From Streptomyces sp. YS415 (GTDB lineage: Bacteria > Actinomycetota > Actinomycetes > Streptomycetales > Streptomycetaceae), in the NCBI RefSeq assembly GCF_023544665.1, contig NZ_JAMJFL010000013.1, positions 124,001 to 188,000 of the forward strand: DNA of 64,000 nt, written 5' to 3'. Every line of letters starts with the position of its first letter. The stretch's first letter is position 1. The translations under genes were made by a program, and so were the position numbers. The notes under the pieces are model-generated. The model was not told the origin of the DNA. It searched no databases and worked only from the letters and a program-made list of their open reading frames with translations. Shown in pieces: positions 7,998-16,705 of this stretch.

Positions 7998-8438
7998 ATG
8001 AAGCGGACCTTGCTCCTCGCCTCCACGGCCCTTGCCACTGCTGCCCTCACGGTCACATCCTTCGCTCAGTCCGGAAACGACAGCCCGCGCACCGCGCCGC
8101 CCACCCTCACCGGCGTGCAATGGCACGCCCACACCATCACCGCCGACGGCGTCACCCACTCCGTGCCGAAGGGGTCCCCCGCACGGCTAGTGTTCGACGC
8201 CGACAAGCACACCCTCACCGGACACGACGGCTGCAACCACATCCGCGGCAAGGCAGTCGTCAATGCCGACCAATCCACGATCACCTTCGACAGCGAATAT
8301 GCGTCGACGCTGATCGCCTGCTACCAGCCCGACCGCGTCGACGTCATACCCCCCGCCGGCACCTACAAGACCCACGTAACCGCCCACACCCTCACCCTCA
8401 CGGGCCCCAACGGCCACGCCATTACCCTGAAGCGGTAA
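7998..8438 (+). CDS. Secreted META-domain protein
   Basis: A 146-residue protein with an N-terminal signal peptide (MKRTLLLASTALATAALTVT, cleavage probably after SFA near residue 23). A META/DUF306-type domain follows: GVQWHAHTITADG, then DADKHTLTGHDGCNHIRG and STITFDSEYASTLIAC, where the GCN-xx-G turn and the late Cys are typical. The family includes heat-shock HslJ and secreted antigens; its molecular role is unclear. No lipobox Cys is seen, so it is probably released. The ATG at 7998 is chosen because it opens the signal peptide; AAGG lies unusually close, 3 nt upstream. The frame is also open upstream through apparent relic sequence. Confidence 0.75.
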   Translation: MKRTLLLASTALATAALTVTSFAQSGNDSPRTAPPTLTGVQWHAHTITADGVTHSVPKGSPARLVFDADKHTLTGHDGCNHIRGKAVVNADQSTITFDSEYASTLIACYQPDRVDVIPPAGTYKTHVTAHTLTLTGPNGHAITLKR

Positions 8439-8639
8439 CACTCAACCTCAGGCCTTCCGGCGCGGCCGACGCTCCTCTGGTAGGGGCTGGGTTCGGTGTT
8501 GTGCCAGTTCAGGCGCTGGGGGCGGCGAGGGAAGGCGCCCTGAAAGGCCAACGGCGAGCGGGGCGGCACCTGGTGGTGGGCAGAGCTGAGACATGGTGCA
8601 GGCCGAGAAACCGGCCGTGGCGTCGGCGTCTTCGCTCCG

Positions 8640-8850
8640 AGATACGGCACCGCGTCACCAAGGACACCCACCGCATCCCGGTCGGCACCGTCGTCGCCGC
8701 GCTCGGCTTCCTGGCCGACCTCGGCCCACAGCAGCACTGGGGCCTGAACCTCAACGCCCGGAAGATCGCCGTCGACACCCACATGGCGACCAACCTGCCC
8801 CAGGTGTTCGCCGCGGGCGACATCACGGACTACCCCGGCAAGGTATGGAG
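8640..8850 (+). pseudogene. Fragment of a FAD/NAD(P) oxidoreductase
   Basis: About 65 codons encode the second NAD/FAD-binding end of a thioredoxin-reductase-like or ferredoxin-NADP reductase type 2 enzyme: VVAALGFLADLGPQQHWGL, then VDTHMATNLPQVFAAGDITDYPGKV. The ATN-x-P-x-VFAAGD FAD motif is clear. Both the N-terminal two-thirds and the last 40 or so residues are missing, so it is a truncated relic. The surrounding 8451-8639 and 8851-9100 show no other recognisable gene. Confidence 0.7.
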
Positions 8851-9115
8851 CAGACGGGAGTGGTCGGCGGTCATGGCGCGCACGATCTGGGCCGGTGTGA
8901 TCACCTCGGTGGTGGTTGGCGTGCCGGTCGGCCTGTCCACCGCGATCGACGGCGAGATCACTGGGAGAGCGACGGCGTCGGCAGGAACACCCCCGGCGGG
9001 TCAACAGGGTGCCGTGTTCGTCGGAACACACCGCTGAGGACTCCCCTGCACCAACCGCGTCTACGGTGCTGCCAGAACGGCTGGCCAGAGGCCCGTCAAC
9101 CAGGAGCGCCACGTG

Positions 9116-9215
9116 TCCACTGTCGCGATTGGAGAACTGGAAGATCCTGCGGGACCGCCGACTCAAGGGCGACGGAGTTCACCAGGCCACGGCAGGGTGC
9201 GGTATCGCGGCCGAC
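9116..9215 (+). mobile_element. Transposase C-terminal remnant (IS5-like)
   Basis: One frame reads SRLENWKILRDRRLKGDGV followed by HQAT, matching the end of IS5-group transposases of streptomycetes (xLKNWRxLRDxRxKGxGVxxA). Upstream catalytic DDE parts are absent and no inverted repeats are seen. It is a relic. Confidence 0.6.
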
Positions 9216-9540
9216 ACCGGTTCCTGCCTCGGCCCACGCCGTGGCGACCATGTCGAGTGGCAACGGGTCTGAGACGCCGCCTGCCAGTTGATGTCGGTAT
9301 GCGATGCGCGCGACGAGGGTGCGCGCCACGTGGCGGTCACGATCGAGGCCGTGGAGCGCGACGACCACCAACAACTCGGGCATGGATACGCATACGCCTG
9401 GGACGGTGCGTCACCGGAGCAGGGTTCCGCCGCCCCCGGCGCGGGGACGGCCCGGCTATCGGTGCGCGGCCGGGCTGCGCGCGGCGCGGCCTCGTTGGGC
9501 TGCGCCGTGATCACCGGGCCTGGTCCCGCGGCCGGAAGTT
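9216..9540. other. Unassigned stretch
   Basis: Two overlapping frames are open: a minus frame, 9096-9383, reading LVVVALHGLDRDRHVARTLV, and a plus frame, 9288-9560. Both have high G/C at third positions, neither has a ribosome site, and I recognise neither. A short hypothetical gene cannot be excluded. Confidence 0.25.
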
Positions 9541-9811
9541 TTTGGCAGACAGTTGCGTAATATTCTCGTGATTGTAAGGTGATCTATCTGTGATGGTTTA
9601 GAAGTGATCACTTGTCCGTTTAAGGGCGATGTGAATCTGCTCTAATGAAGATCACATCCCGGGGGGGAACCCGCGACGCACGGAGCATGGATTCGATACC
9701 CGATCGCTTCTGCTGCAATTCCTGCATGCTCGAATGTTCAGCGACATGCGGGAACGCCTGAACAGCCTGCGTTCCACTCCTCTCAAGGGTTTCTCTTTCT
9801 TAGGAGTAGGA
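9541..9811 (+). promoter_or_regulatory. AT-rich promoter and leader region of the secreted-protein/export operon
   Basis: This 270-bp stretch is markedly poorer in G/C than its surroundings, especially 9541-9655 (TTTTTGGCAG, GTAATATTCTCG, GTTTAGAAGTGATC). It precedes the operon starting at 9812, whose first gene has AGGAG at 9802-9806. Motifs such as GTGATC and GATCAC recur. I infer a promoter here but cannot name the sigma factor. Confidence 0.5.
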
Positions 9812-10345
9812 ATGAAGATGTTCAACAAGCGCGTCAGCGCCGTGTTCGTCACCACCGCTGCCACTGCCGCCGCCCTGCTTGTCACCGCGCCGACCGCGAA
9901 TGCGGCCACGTACAACGTGGACAACAACTGCGGCTACAAGGTCTGCGGCATTGAGAACGCGGGCGGCCAGCTCAACGTGCACTACAACTCGATCGCGAAC
10001 GACGGCTACTACTCGGGTAGGGCCCACTTCTACGGAAACGTCTACAACTACGCGGGCGAGACCGTGTCGGCCAACGGGGCCACCTCGCAGACGTACAACT
10101 TCGTGTTCGGTAAGAACAATGTGGGCAACACCGCGCCCGGCACGGGGCAGGCCGTGAAGAACAACGCGGCCTCCGTCGAGAACTGCGGCCCGTACGACGC
10201 GTACCGGATCTACTACAACTCCGGTTACCAGGGCAGCTCGCAGTACTTCGCGCACACCAACGGCAGCCAGTACTGCGCCGGCGGCAAGATTGTCGACCTG
10301 AACTCCACGCTGAAGAACAACAATGCCTCGCAGCACTTCGCGTAA
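9812..10345 (+). CDS. Secreted crystallin/I36-like protein
   Basis: A 177-residue protein with a Sec signal peptide (MKMFNKRVSAVFVTTAATAA, cleavage probably after TANA near residue 30). The mature part is rich in Asn, Tyr and Gly with six Cys. Its second half, NNAASVENC, YRIYYNSGYQGSSQYF and DLNSTLKNNNASQHF, follows the pattern of peptidase-inhibitor I36 / beta-gamma-crystallin repeats (YxxxxYxG ... LxNNAxS). The target is unknown. AGGAG sits 5 nt before the ATG. Its last 23 bases overlap the next (lipoprotein) gene. A truncated paralogue ending ISALKNNNARQRFA lies at 15467-15607. Confidence 0.7.
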   Translation: MKMFNKRVSAVFVTTAATAAALLVTAPTANAATYNVDNNCGYKVCGIENAGGQLNVHYNSIANDGYYSGRAHFYGNVYNYAGETVSANGATSQTYNFVFGKNNVGNTAPGTGQAVKNNAASVENCGPYDAYRIYYNSGYQGSSQYFAHTNGSQYCAGGKIVDLNSTLKNNNASQHFA

Positions 10346-11279
10346 CCGACGCTACGCGCTGCTCGCCGTGTCCGTGCTGGTCAGCACGGTCACGGCGGGC
10401 TGCGCCGCCGAGCAGGAGCGTGATCCGGCGGCTGCCGCTGCGCAGAATCTGAAGAACGTCGACCGGTCCAAGTGGCCTCCGGCCACACCGGAGAGCGGCC
10501 TGGCCAAAGGGCTGACCCTGCCGCTCGAGCAGTACATGCAGACGTATGAGCAGAACGTGGTCATCGATCAGGCGACACGCAATCTGCAGTCCGAATGCAT
10601 GGCGGGTTTCGGCTTCGATTTCCGCCCGCCGCCCGCCGGTACCACGCCGCCGCCGAATTCCAATGATGCGAACATGGAACGGCGCTACGGCATCACCGAC
10701 CGCAAGGTGGCGGAGAAGCACGGGTACGGGCTCGACGAAAAGGGCCCGGAAACCGGGGCGCAAGCGCCTGCCCTGACCGAGTCGGCGGAGATGGTGCTGA
10801 GCGGCGGGCTCCGCAAGGGTGACAGTGTCACCCCGGCCCCGGACTCCTACGAGGGGAAGAAAATCCCCAAGGGCGGTTGCACGGGGTGGGCCCAGAACAA
10901 GGTCGGATCCGCCGGACTTGATTTCTCGCTGGTGAGCCGCCTGAACTACGAGAGCCTGATGCGGTCCCAGGACGCTCCGAAAGTGCGGGAAGCCACGGAA
11001 AAATGGTCGTCCTGCATGAAGGGGAAGGGATATGAAGTCACCGGTCCCTTCGAGGCCATCGACCTGAACAAGGGGCAGCCGCTCGACAGCGAGCGGGCGG
11101 TGAGTGTCGCACTGGCGGATATTGACTGCAAGAAGTCCGTCGACTTGGTGGACATTTGGTTCGAGGCCGACTCCGAGATTCAGCGCAAGCAGATCGAGGA
11201 GCACCAACTCGCTCTTGACGAGGCGAGGAAGCAGAACGAAGCCGCGGTGAAGGCCGCGGAGCAGGTGCTGCGCGGCTGA
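10323..11279 (+). CDS. Lipoprotein, paired with the secreted protein
   Basis: A 318-residue lipoprotein: signal sequence followed by lipobox VTAGC (Cys at about residue 27). The mature part begins with DRSKWPPATPESGLAKGLTL and contains ERRYGITDRKVAEKHGYG, GGCTGWAQNK, SSCMKGKGYEV and ADIDCKKSVDL, ending in a charged helix likely to form a coiled coil. Four further conserved Cys suggest disulfides. I do not recognise a functional name. It is clearly paralogous to the lipoprotein at 15632 and to the first part of the chimeric relic at 15045. It overlaps the upstream gene and precedes the export operon by 71 bp, so it may be a surface component of that system. Confidence 0.75.
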   Translation: MPRSTSRNRRYALLAVSVLVSTVTAGCAAEQERDPAAAAAQNLKNVDRSKWPPATPESGLAKGLTLPLEQYMQTYEQNVVIDQATRNLQSECMAGFGFDFRPPPAGTTPPPNSNDANMERRYGITDRKVAEKHGYGLDEKGPETGAQAPALTESAEMVLSGGLRKGDSVTPAPDSYEGKKIPKGGCTGWAQNKVGSAGLDFSLVSRLNYESLMRSQDAPKVREATEKWSSCMKGKGYEVTGPFEAIDLNKGQPLDSERAVSVALADIDCKKSVDLVDIWFEADSEIQRKQIEEHQLALDEARKQNEAAVKAAEQVLRG

Positions 11280-11350
11280 CCGCGCCGCCGTCCGGTCCGT
11301 ACGAGCGCACCGGGCAAGGCCACGAATAGATCCGGGGAAAGGGAACCGCC

Positions 11351-12835
11351 ATGTCCGATGGCGAGGTGCACACAGGTGCCGCAGGGCTGCCCCGAAAGCG
11401 CCGGTGGGCCGTGGGGATCGCCACGGGAGCGGTAGTGCTCTCCGGCGCCGGCATGGCGGCCACCCAGTTCATCAAGTCGCCCGCGCAGGCCGCGGCCGAC
11501 TCCGAAGCGCCCCCGCCGACGGTGCTCACCGCCCCGGTCGAGCACCGGGTCCTGGAGGACTCGGTCATCGTCCGCGGCACGGTCACCGCGGCCCAGACCG
11601 TCGAGGTCAGCCCTTCGGCGGGCGGCCCCGACGGAGGCGCGCCCGTTGTCACCAAGCTGCCGGTCAAGGACGGTCAGCGAATCGAGGCCGGCCAGCGGCT
11701 CCTTGAGGTCTCCGGCCGTCCGGTGTTCGCCCTGCGGGGCGAACTGCCTGTCTTCCGGGACCTGAAGCCCGGGGCGCAGGGGGATGACGTCGCCCAGCTC
11801 CAGGACGCGCTGACCGCGCTCGGGCACAGCACGGTCGGTGACCGCGAGGGGTACTTCGGGCCGCGGACGAAGGCCGCGCTCACCGGGTTCTACGACCGCA
11901 TCGGTTACACACCGCAGACTGCCCAGGAAGACGGCGACAACGCGGTGCACAACGCCGAGGCCGCGGTGACCCTGGCCGAACGAGCGCTGGAGGACGCCCG
12001 CCTGGGCGCGGCGTCCGGCACCAGCTCCGGCACCCACGCCGCAGAGGCGGGCACCGACGCGGACGGCAAGGGCGTGGGCGACCCTCTCGGCACCGACGGC
12101 AAGGGTGCGGGCGGAAGCACCGCGCGCCAGGTCGAGCGAGCACAGGAGGACCTGGCCACGGCGCGCGACGAGCTGGCCCGCGTGCGGGCGACGACCGGAC
12201 CCATGCTGCCCGCCTCCGAAGTCGTCTTCCTGTCCCGCTTCCCCGCCCGCGTGGACGCGGTGCACGCGCGGGTCGGCGAGGAGGTGTCCGGCCCGGTCCT
12301 CACCGTGTCGGCCGGCGCCCTGGTCGTCCAGGGCTACCTCCAGCAGCACGAGAAGGGCCTGGTCAGGTCCGGTCAGCGGGTGGAAATCCTGTCCGAGGTG
12401 ACCGGCCGCACCGCAACCGCGAAGGTCGTGTCGGTCGCGGACACCGTCGGTCAGGAGCAGACCGCCGCGAGCGGAGGAGAGGACAAGGAGCAGGCCACCG
12501 GCGCCCAGGGCTACCTGATGCTCGTACGCCCGGACAAGCCGCTGCCGCCGGACCTCACCGGACAGGACGTTCGCCTGACCGTGCGCGCTGCGGCCACCAA
12601 GGGTGCGAGCCTGGTCGTGCCGTTGTCGGCGGTGTCGGCGGGCGCGGACGGCACGACGACGGTGACCGTCGTGGAGAAGGGCGACGGCCGACGCAAGGTG
12701 GCGGTGGTCACCGGGACCACGGGGGACGGCAGCGTGCAAGTACGCCCGCGGACCCCGGGCGTGCTCACCGAAGGGGACAAGGTTCTCGTCGGCGTGCGCC
12801 CGAACCCCGCGAACGCGGCGGGAGCGGGTTCATGA
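11351..12835 (+). CDS. MacA-like membrane-fusion/adaptor protein with peptidoglycan-binding domain
   Basis: A 494-residue protein. One membrane anchor lies at about residues 18-40 (VGIATGAVVLSGAGMAATQF), then the first half of a biotinyl-lipoyl-like fold (VRGTVTAAQTVEVSP), a peptidoglycan-binding-1-like module (about 135-190; LKPGAQGDDVAQLQDALTAL, YFGPRTKAAL), a coiled-coil hairpin with a low-complexity Gly/Thr/Asp insert (about 200-280), then beta-barrel and membrane-proximal parts with VPLSAVSAGADG. This is the Gram-positive version of efflux adaptors that work with MacB-type ABC proteins. The stop overlaps the next start as ATGA. RBS GGGGAAAGGGAA is upstream. Confidence 0.85.
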   Translation: MSDGEVHTGAAGLPRKRRWAVGIATGAVVLSGAGMAATQFIKSPAQAAADSEAPPPTVLTAPVEHRVLEDSVIVRGTVTAAQTVEVSPSAGGPDGGAPVVTKLPVKDGQRIEAGQRLLEVSGRPVFALRGELPVFRDLKPGAQGDDVAQLQDALTALGHSTVGDREGYFGPRTKAALTGFYDRIGYTPQTAQEDGDNAVHNAEAAVTLAERALEDARLGAASGTSSGTHAAEAGTDADGKGVGDPLGTDGKGAGGSTARQVERAQEDLATARDELARVRATTGPMLPASEVVFLSRFPARVDAVHARVGEEVSGPVLTVSAGALVVQGYLQQHEKGLVRSGQRVEILSEVTGRTATAKVVSVADTVGQEQTAASGGEDKEQATGAQGYLMLVRPDKPLPPDLTGQDVRLTVRAAATKGASLVVPLSAVSAGADGTTTVTVVEKGDGRRKVAVVTGTTGDGSVQVRPRTPGVLTEGDKVLVGVRPNPANAAGAGS

Positions 12836-13656
12836 CCGCCGTGGCCGAACCCCCGGTCATCGAACTCCCGGTCATCGAACTGCGGCAGGTGGGCCTCACC
12901 TACCCGGGGCCGCCGCCTGTACAGGCACTCGCTCCCTGTGACCTGCGCGTCGAGCGCGGCGAGTTCGTGACCGTGGTCGGTCCCTCCGGGGCTGGTAAGT
13001 CGACGTTCCTGAACATCGTGGGGCTGCTCGACTCACCGACGACGGGTGCATACCTGCTCGACGGTGTCGACACCGGCTCGCTGGCGGACGCGGACCGCAC
13101 GGCCCTGCGCGGAGAGCGCATCGGATTCGTGTTCCAGGCGTTCCACCTCATGCCGCACCGCAGCGCCCTGGAGAACGTGGCGCTCAGCCTCGTCTACGAC
13201 GGCACTCCGCGCCGGGATCGCGCGGCACGCGCCCGTGCCGCCCTCGAACAGGTGGGGCTCGGCCACCGCGTGCAATCCCTGCCCACCCAGCTCTCCGGTG
13301 GAGAGCGCCAACGCGTCGCTATCGCCCGAGCGTTGGTGGGACGGCCGTCGCTGCTGTTGTGCGACGAGCCGACCGGCAACCTCGACACCGCGACCGCTGA
13401 GGCCATCCTCGGACTACTGGACGCGGTGCACCGCAGCGGTATGACAGTGGTCGTCATCACCCACGACCCGGCGGTGGCGGCCCGCGGTCGCCGCACCGTG
13501 ACCATTCGGGACGGCGCCCTGTCGGAAACCTCAGTTGCGCCGCACCTCGAGCCGAACGCCCGGCCGCACGACCCGACGGCACTCCGGCCCGAGCCCGCGT
13601 CCGACTGGCCGGACTCCCCGACCCTCGACGTCCTGCGGTCAGGCAGGTCCGTATGA
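12832..13656 (+). CDS. MacB-like ABC transporter ATP-binding protein
   Basis: A 274-residue ATPase. It has Walker A GPSGAGKST (about residues 50-58), Q-loop FVFQAFHLMPHRSALENVAL, signature LSGGERQRVAIARAL (about 154), Walker B LLLCDEPTGNLD and the H-loop ITHDP. The LolD/MacB/FtsE-type pattern (FQxFxLMPHxSALENV, EPTGNLD) matches exporters that act on envelope substrates by mechanotransmission. A roughly 50-residue C-terminal extension of low complexity follows the ATPase core. It overlaps both neighbours by four bases (ATGA), so adaptor, ATPase and permease are translationally coupled. Confidence 0.95.
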   Translation: MTAVAEPPVIELPVIELRQVGLTYPGPPPVQALAPCDLRVERGEFVTVVGPSGAGKSTFLNIVGLLDSPTTGAYLLDGVDTGSLADADRTALRGERIGFVFQAFHLMPHRSALENVALSLVYDGTPRRDRAARARAALEQVGLGHRVQSLPTQLSGGERQRVAIARALVGRPSLLLCDEPTGNLDTATAEAILGLLDAVHRSGMTVVVITHDPAVAARGRRTVTIRDGALSETSVAPHLEPNARPHDPTALRPEPASDWPDSPTLDVLRSGRSV

Positions 13657-14924
13657 GGCGTCTTCCGTTCTCTCTGCCGGGGCTCCGCGGACGCGCGGCC
13701 AGCCGGGCCTCTGGCGTGGTCCGGCACCGGCTCGCGGCGCGGGACCTGGTCTCCGAGGCTCTCGCCGGCGTGCTCCAGCGCCCTGCCCGTTCCGTGCTGA
13801 CCTCGCTCGGGACGGTGCTGGGAGTCGGCACGTTCGTCGCCATCCTCGGCCTGACCGCAACCGCCTCCTCGCAGATCGACGACCGGTTCAACGCGCTGAG
13901 CGCCACCGAAGTGACCGTCGACGACGTCTCCCGCGAGCAGGGCGCCCTCGGCACCATCGGTTTCCCGGCCGACGCGGACCAGCGGGTGGAGCGGCTCAAC
14001 GGCGTACGGGACGCAGGCGTCTACTGGTCCGTCGACCTGGCTCCCGAGGAACAGGTCCGATCGGCTCCGGTGGGCCCCGACCGCGGCAACAGCCGGATCC
14101 AGGTGGTGGCCGCCTCCTCAGGCGTACTGCGAGCAGCGCACCCCACCCTCGCCCAGGGCCGGCTCTACGACCCCTGGCACGACCGCACGGAGCAGCGGGT
14201 CGCCGTCGTCGGCGCGGGCCTTGCCGCCCGCCTCGGCATCACGACCCTGGAGACCGCGCCGGCCGTGTTCATCGGTGACGAGGCCTTCAGCGTCGTGGGC
14301 ATCGTGGACGACGTCGAGCGCCAGGCCGACCTGCTGCTCTCCGTCGTGGTGCCCCGGTCCACCGCGCAGCAGATCTGGGGTGCGCCGAAGAACGCGCCCA
14401 AGATGCTCGTGTCCACCCGCCTGGGTGCCGCCACGCAGGTGGCCGCCGAGGTACCGCTGTCGCTCGATCCCGCACACCCGGAGCACTTCAGGTCCGTGCC
14501 ACCGCCCGACCCCAGATCGCTGCGAGCCGGAGTGGGAGGTGATCTCAACCAGCTGTTCCTGGTGCTCGCCGCGATCTGTCTGTTCATCGGGACCCTGGGC
14601 ATCGCCAATACCACGCTGGTCGCTGTTCTGGAGCGCACCGGTGAGATCGGATTGCGCCGCGCGCTGGGTGCCCGCGGACGGCACATCACGGCCCAGTTCC
14701 TCACCGAGTCGGGCGCGCTCGGCACGCTCGGCGGCCTGGTCGGCGCGTCACTCGGCATCATCACCGTCGTGGGCGTCGCTCTGGCCAGGGACTGGACACC
14801 CGTGATCCATCCGCAGGTCGCCGTCGCGGCACCCGGCATCGGATTGCTCACCGGTCTCCTGGCGGGTCTCTACCCCGCATGGAGGGCGAGCCGGGTGCAG
14901 CCGGTCGAGGCACTGCGCCGGTAG
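13653..14924 (+). CDS. MacB-like ABC transporter permease
   Basis: A 423-residue permease. An N-terminal transmembrane helix (about 50-70; LTSLGTVLGVGTFVAILGLT) is followed by a large extracytoplasmic MacB_PCD domain (about 75-285) and a FtsX-type C-terminal domain with three helices (LFLVLAAICLFIGTLGIAN; LERTGEIGLRRALGARGRHI; IGLLTGLLAGLYPAWRA). The LRRALGA motif and the PAWRASRVQPVEALR ending are diagnostic of MacB/LolC-type permeases. The first about 40 residues are basic and Arg-rich. It is the last gene of the coupled export operon. The substrate is unknown; the co-located secreted proteins are candidates, or the system may sense or protect the envelope. Confidence 0.93.
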   Translation: MRRLPFSLPGLRGRAASRASGVVRHRLAARDLVSEALAGVLQRPARSVLTSLGTVLGVGTFVAILGLTATASSQIDDRFNALSATEVTVDDVSREQGALGTIGFPADADQRVERLNGVRDAGVYWSVDLAPEEQVRSAPVGPDRGNSRIQVVAASSGVLRAAHPTLAQGRLYDPWHDRTEQRVAVVGAGLAARLGITTLETAPAVFIGDEAFSVVGIVDDVERQADLLLSVVVPRSTAQQIWGAPKNAPKMLVSTRLGAATQVAAEVPLSLDPAHPEHFRSVPPPDPRSLRAGVGGDLNQLFLVLAAICLFIGTLGIANTTLVAVLERTGEIGLRRALGARGRHITAQFLTESGALGTLGGLVGASLGIITVVGVALARDWTPVIHPQVAVAAPGIGLLTGLLAGLYPAWRASRVQPVEALRR

Positions 14925-15044
14925 CCGCGACCCGCCCGCTCACGCGGCCGGCCCTGTGGGAAGACCCGGACTCCGCGATGGCATTCGGCCCACCACCGGC
15001 CGAACGACGACACCGTCCCCACCCTCACACAGGCGAGGAAAAAC

Positions 15045-15506
15045 GTGCACGTCCTCATGCGAGCGACCACCGATGCGGCTGTCATGCCCGTGGCAATATC
15101 GCTCGGTGCGTGCCCGCCGGTCCGGGGACCGGCCCCTCGACCGGTCCCCGGACCGGCGAAGGAGCACGCCCCGGACTACCGGAGCAACTGGCCCGCGAAG
15201 ACGCCCTCTTCCGGACTGCCCAAGGGCCAGGAACTGCCGGGTAAGGTCCCCAGGCTGCCGTTCCAGTCGTCGCGCGCCTACTTCTCACCCGGTCACGGCC
15301 AGGTCCATGAGGCGGCGTTCACCCGGCCCAGCCACGGCGGTGAGGAGAAGCGGCAGACCCCAGACCGCCGGATCACCGTCGACGCGGCAACCGGCAAGGA
15401 GTCCAGCCTGGCCACGCTCGCCGGCGGGGCCACCTCGGCCATCCCCGCCAACGCAGGCATGGTCGCCGCTTCATCGGCCGCGAGATGGACAGGCAGGCGT
15501 CCATGA
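15045..15506 (+). pseudogene. Chimeric relic: lipoprotein N-terminus fused to a fragment of the giant secreted protein
   Basis: The 153-codon open frame is a mosaic. Codons about 1-65 resemble the N-terminus of the lipoproteins in this locus (lipobox-like SLGAC; YRSNWPAKTPSSGLPKGQEL versus DRSKWPPATPESGLAKGLTL). From about codon 70 it instead matches residues about 163-235 of the 1481-residue protein at 17579: LPFQSSRAYFSPG versus LPFNASLAYFSPG, RRITVDAATGK versus RLITVNAATGK, ATSAIPANAGMVAA versus VTSAVPTKNGIVAA. It then stops. This is best explained by recombination between paralogous genes, leaving a non-functional junction. A GTG start is present, so a short product cannot be excluded. 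Confidence 0.7.
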
Positions 15507-15607
15507 CGCCGACCGGTCGGGCCAACGATTGCGGCGGCTGGGGCTGCAGCCGCGTCGACCTCATCTCCGCCCTCAAGAACAACAACGCCCGCCAGCGCTT
15601 CGCCTGA
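15467..15607 (+). pseudogene. C-terminal fragment of a second crystallin/I36-like secreted protein
   Basis: In a frame different from the preceding chimera, FIGREMDRQASMTPTGRAND is followed by CGGWGCSRVDLISALKNNNA and RQRFA. This matches the end of the secreted protein at 9812 (DLNSTLKNNNASQHFA). Only the last 40 or so residues remain. It ends 24 bases before the second intact lipoprotein gene, reproducing the gene order secreted protein then lipoprotein seen at 9812-11279. Confidence 0.7.
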
Positions 15608-15631
15608 ACCACCCGAACAGGAGCCACCCGC

Positions 15632-16624
15632 ATGGACACCACCCGCAAGGCGCTCGCCGCCACCACCCTCATAGCAACCAGCTTCCTCAGCGCCTGCACC
15701 GCCGGCGACGACAAGCCCAGCCCGGCCGCCGCCAACCAGCCCGTCGTCAACAAGGACAAGTGGCCCAACCCCACCCCCACCGCCGGACTGGCCAAGGGAA
15801 TCAGTCTTCCGCTGGAGCCCTACATGGTGTCCTACGCCGATCGCGTCACCATCGAAGCCGCCGAGAACACCCTGACCTCGTCGTGCATGAAGGAGTACGG
15901 CTTCACCGTCACCCTCCCCAAGCCCGGCGCCAATCCCCCGCCGTCCGACAACGACGCCAACATCGAGCGCCGGTACGGCATCACCGACCGCGACCAGGCC
16001 ACCAAGCACGGCTACGACTTCGCCCCCATCCTCGAAGAGCACGTCGAGCAGAACATGCCCGAACTCACCGACGTCCAGGTTGAAGTCCTCACTGGCCATA
16101 CCAAGCCCGAGAAGCCCGAACCGCCGAAGGGCACCAAGGCAGGCGAGCCGTACTTCGCCGCCCCGGTCAGCAAGCCCGCCCGCGCCGAGCACAACGGCAT
16201 CAAGCTCAAGGAAGGAGGCTGCACCGGCTGGGCGAAGAAGCAGGCCGGCATGAATGAGCAGGACGTCTACTTCGTCTCGGACCTCAACGGCCAAAGCCTC
16301 GCCGCCTCCCAGGACGCGACCGCCGTCAAGAACGCCGTCAGCGACTGGTCCGCCTGCATGAAGAAGGCCGGGCATGATGTCGCCACCCCGTGGAAGGCCA
16401 TGGAGCAGGGCGCTACACAGGACAACAAGCCCACCAAGGACACCATCGCTCTCGCGCTCGCGGACATCGACTGCAAGGAGCAGACGAACCTCATCCGCAT
16501 GTGGGCCGCCGAAGAGACCAAGATCCAGAACAAGCAGATCGCCGCCAACAAGGCCAAGCTCGACGGCATCAAGAAGGACCTCGGCGAGCGAATCACGGCC
16601 GCCAAGAGGATCAGCACGCAATAA
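15632..16624 (+). CDS. Lipoprotein, paralogue of the one at 10323
   Basis: A 330-residue lipoprotein with signal sequence and lipobox LSACT (Cys near residue 21). The mature protein shares the family's order of motifs: NKDKWPNPTPTAGLAKGISL, LTSSCMKEYGF, ERRYGITDRDQATKHGYD, GGCTGWAKKQAG, SACMKKAGHDV, ADIDCKEQTNLIRMW, then a Lys-rich coiled-coil-like tail. Conserved Cys residues match those of the paralogue. GGAG lies about 14 nt before the ATG. The flanking sequence on both sides is decayed, so this intact copy may still supply the surface function or be a remnant of an older cassette. Confidence 0.72.
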   Translation: MDTTRKALAATTLIATSFLSACTAGDDKPSPAAANQPVVNKDKWPNPTPTAGLAKGISLPLEPYMVSYADRVTIEAAENTLTSSCMKEYGFTVTLPKPGANPPPSDNDANIERRYGITDRDQATKHGYDFAPILEEHVEQNMPELTDVQVEVLTGHTKPEKPEPPKGTKAGEPYFAAPVSKPARAEHNGIKLKEGGCTGWAKKQAGMNEQDVYFVSDLNGQSLAASQDATAVKNAVSDWSACMKKAGHDVATPWKAMEQGATQDNKPTKDTIALALADIDCKEQTNLIRMWAAEETKIQNKQIAANKAKLDGIKKDLGERITAAKRISTQ

Positions 16625-16705
16625 AGACCTCAGTGTGCACACTCATTCGCTTCGCCAAGTTCGCGCGCGCCACCCGTCCGACGATCAAAAAAAGGGGAAA
16701 CCCGC

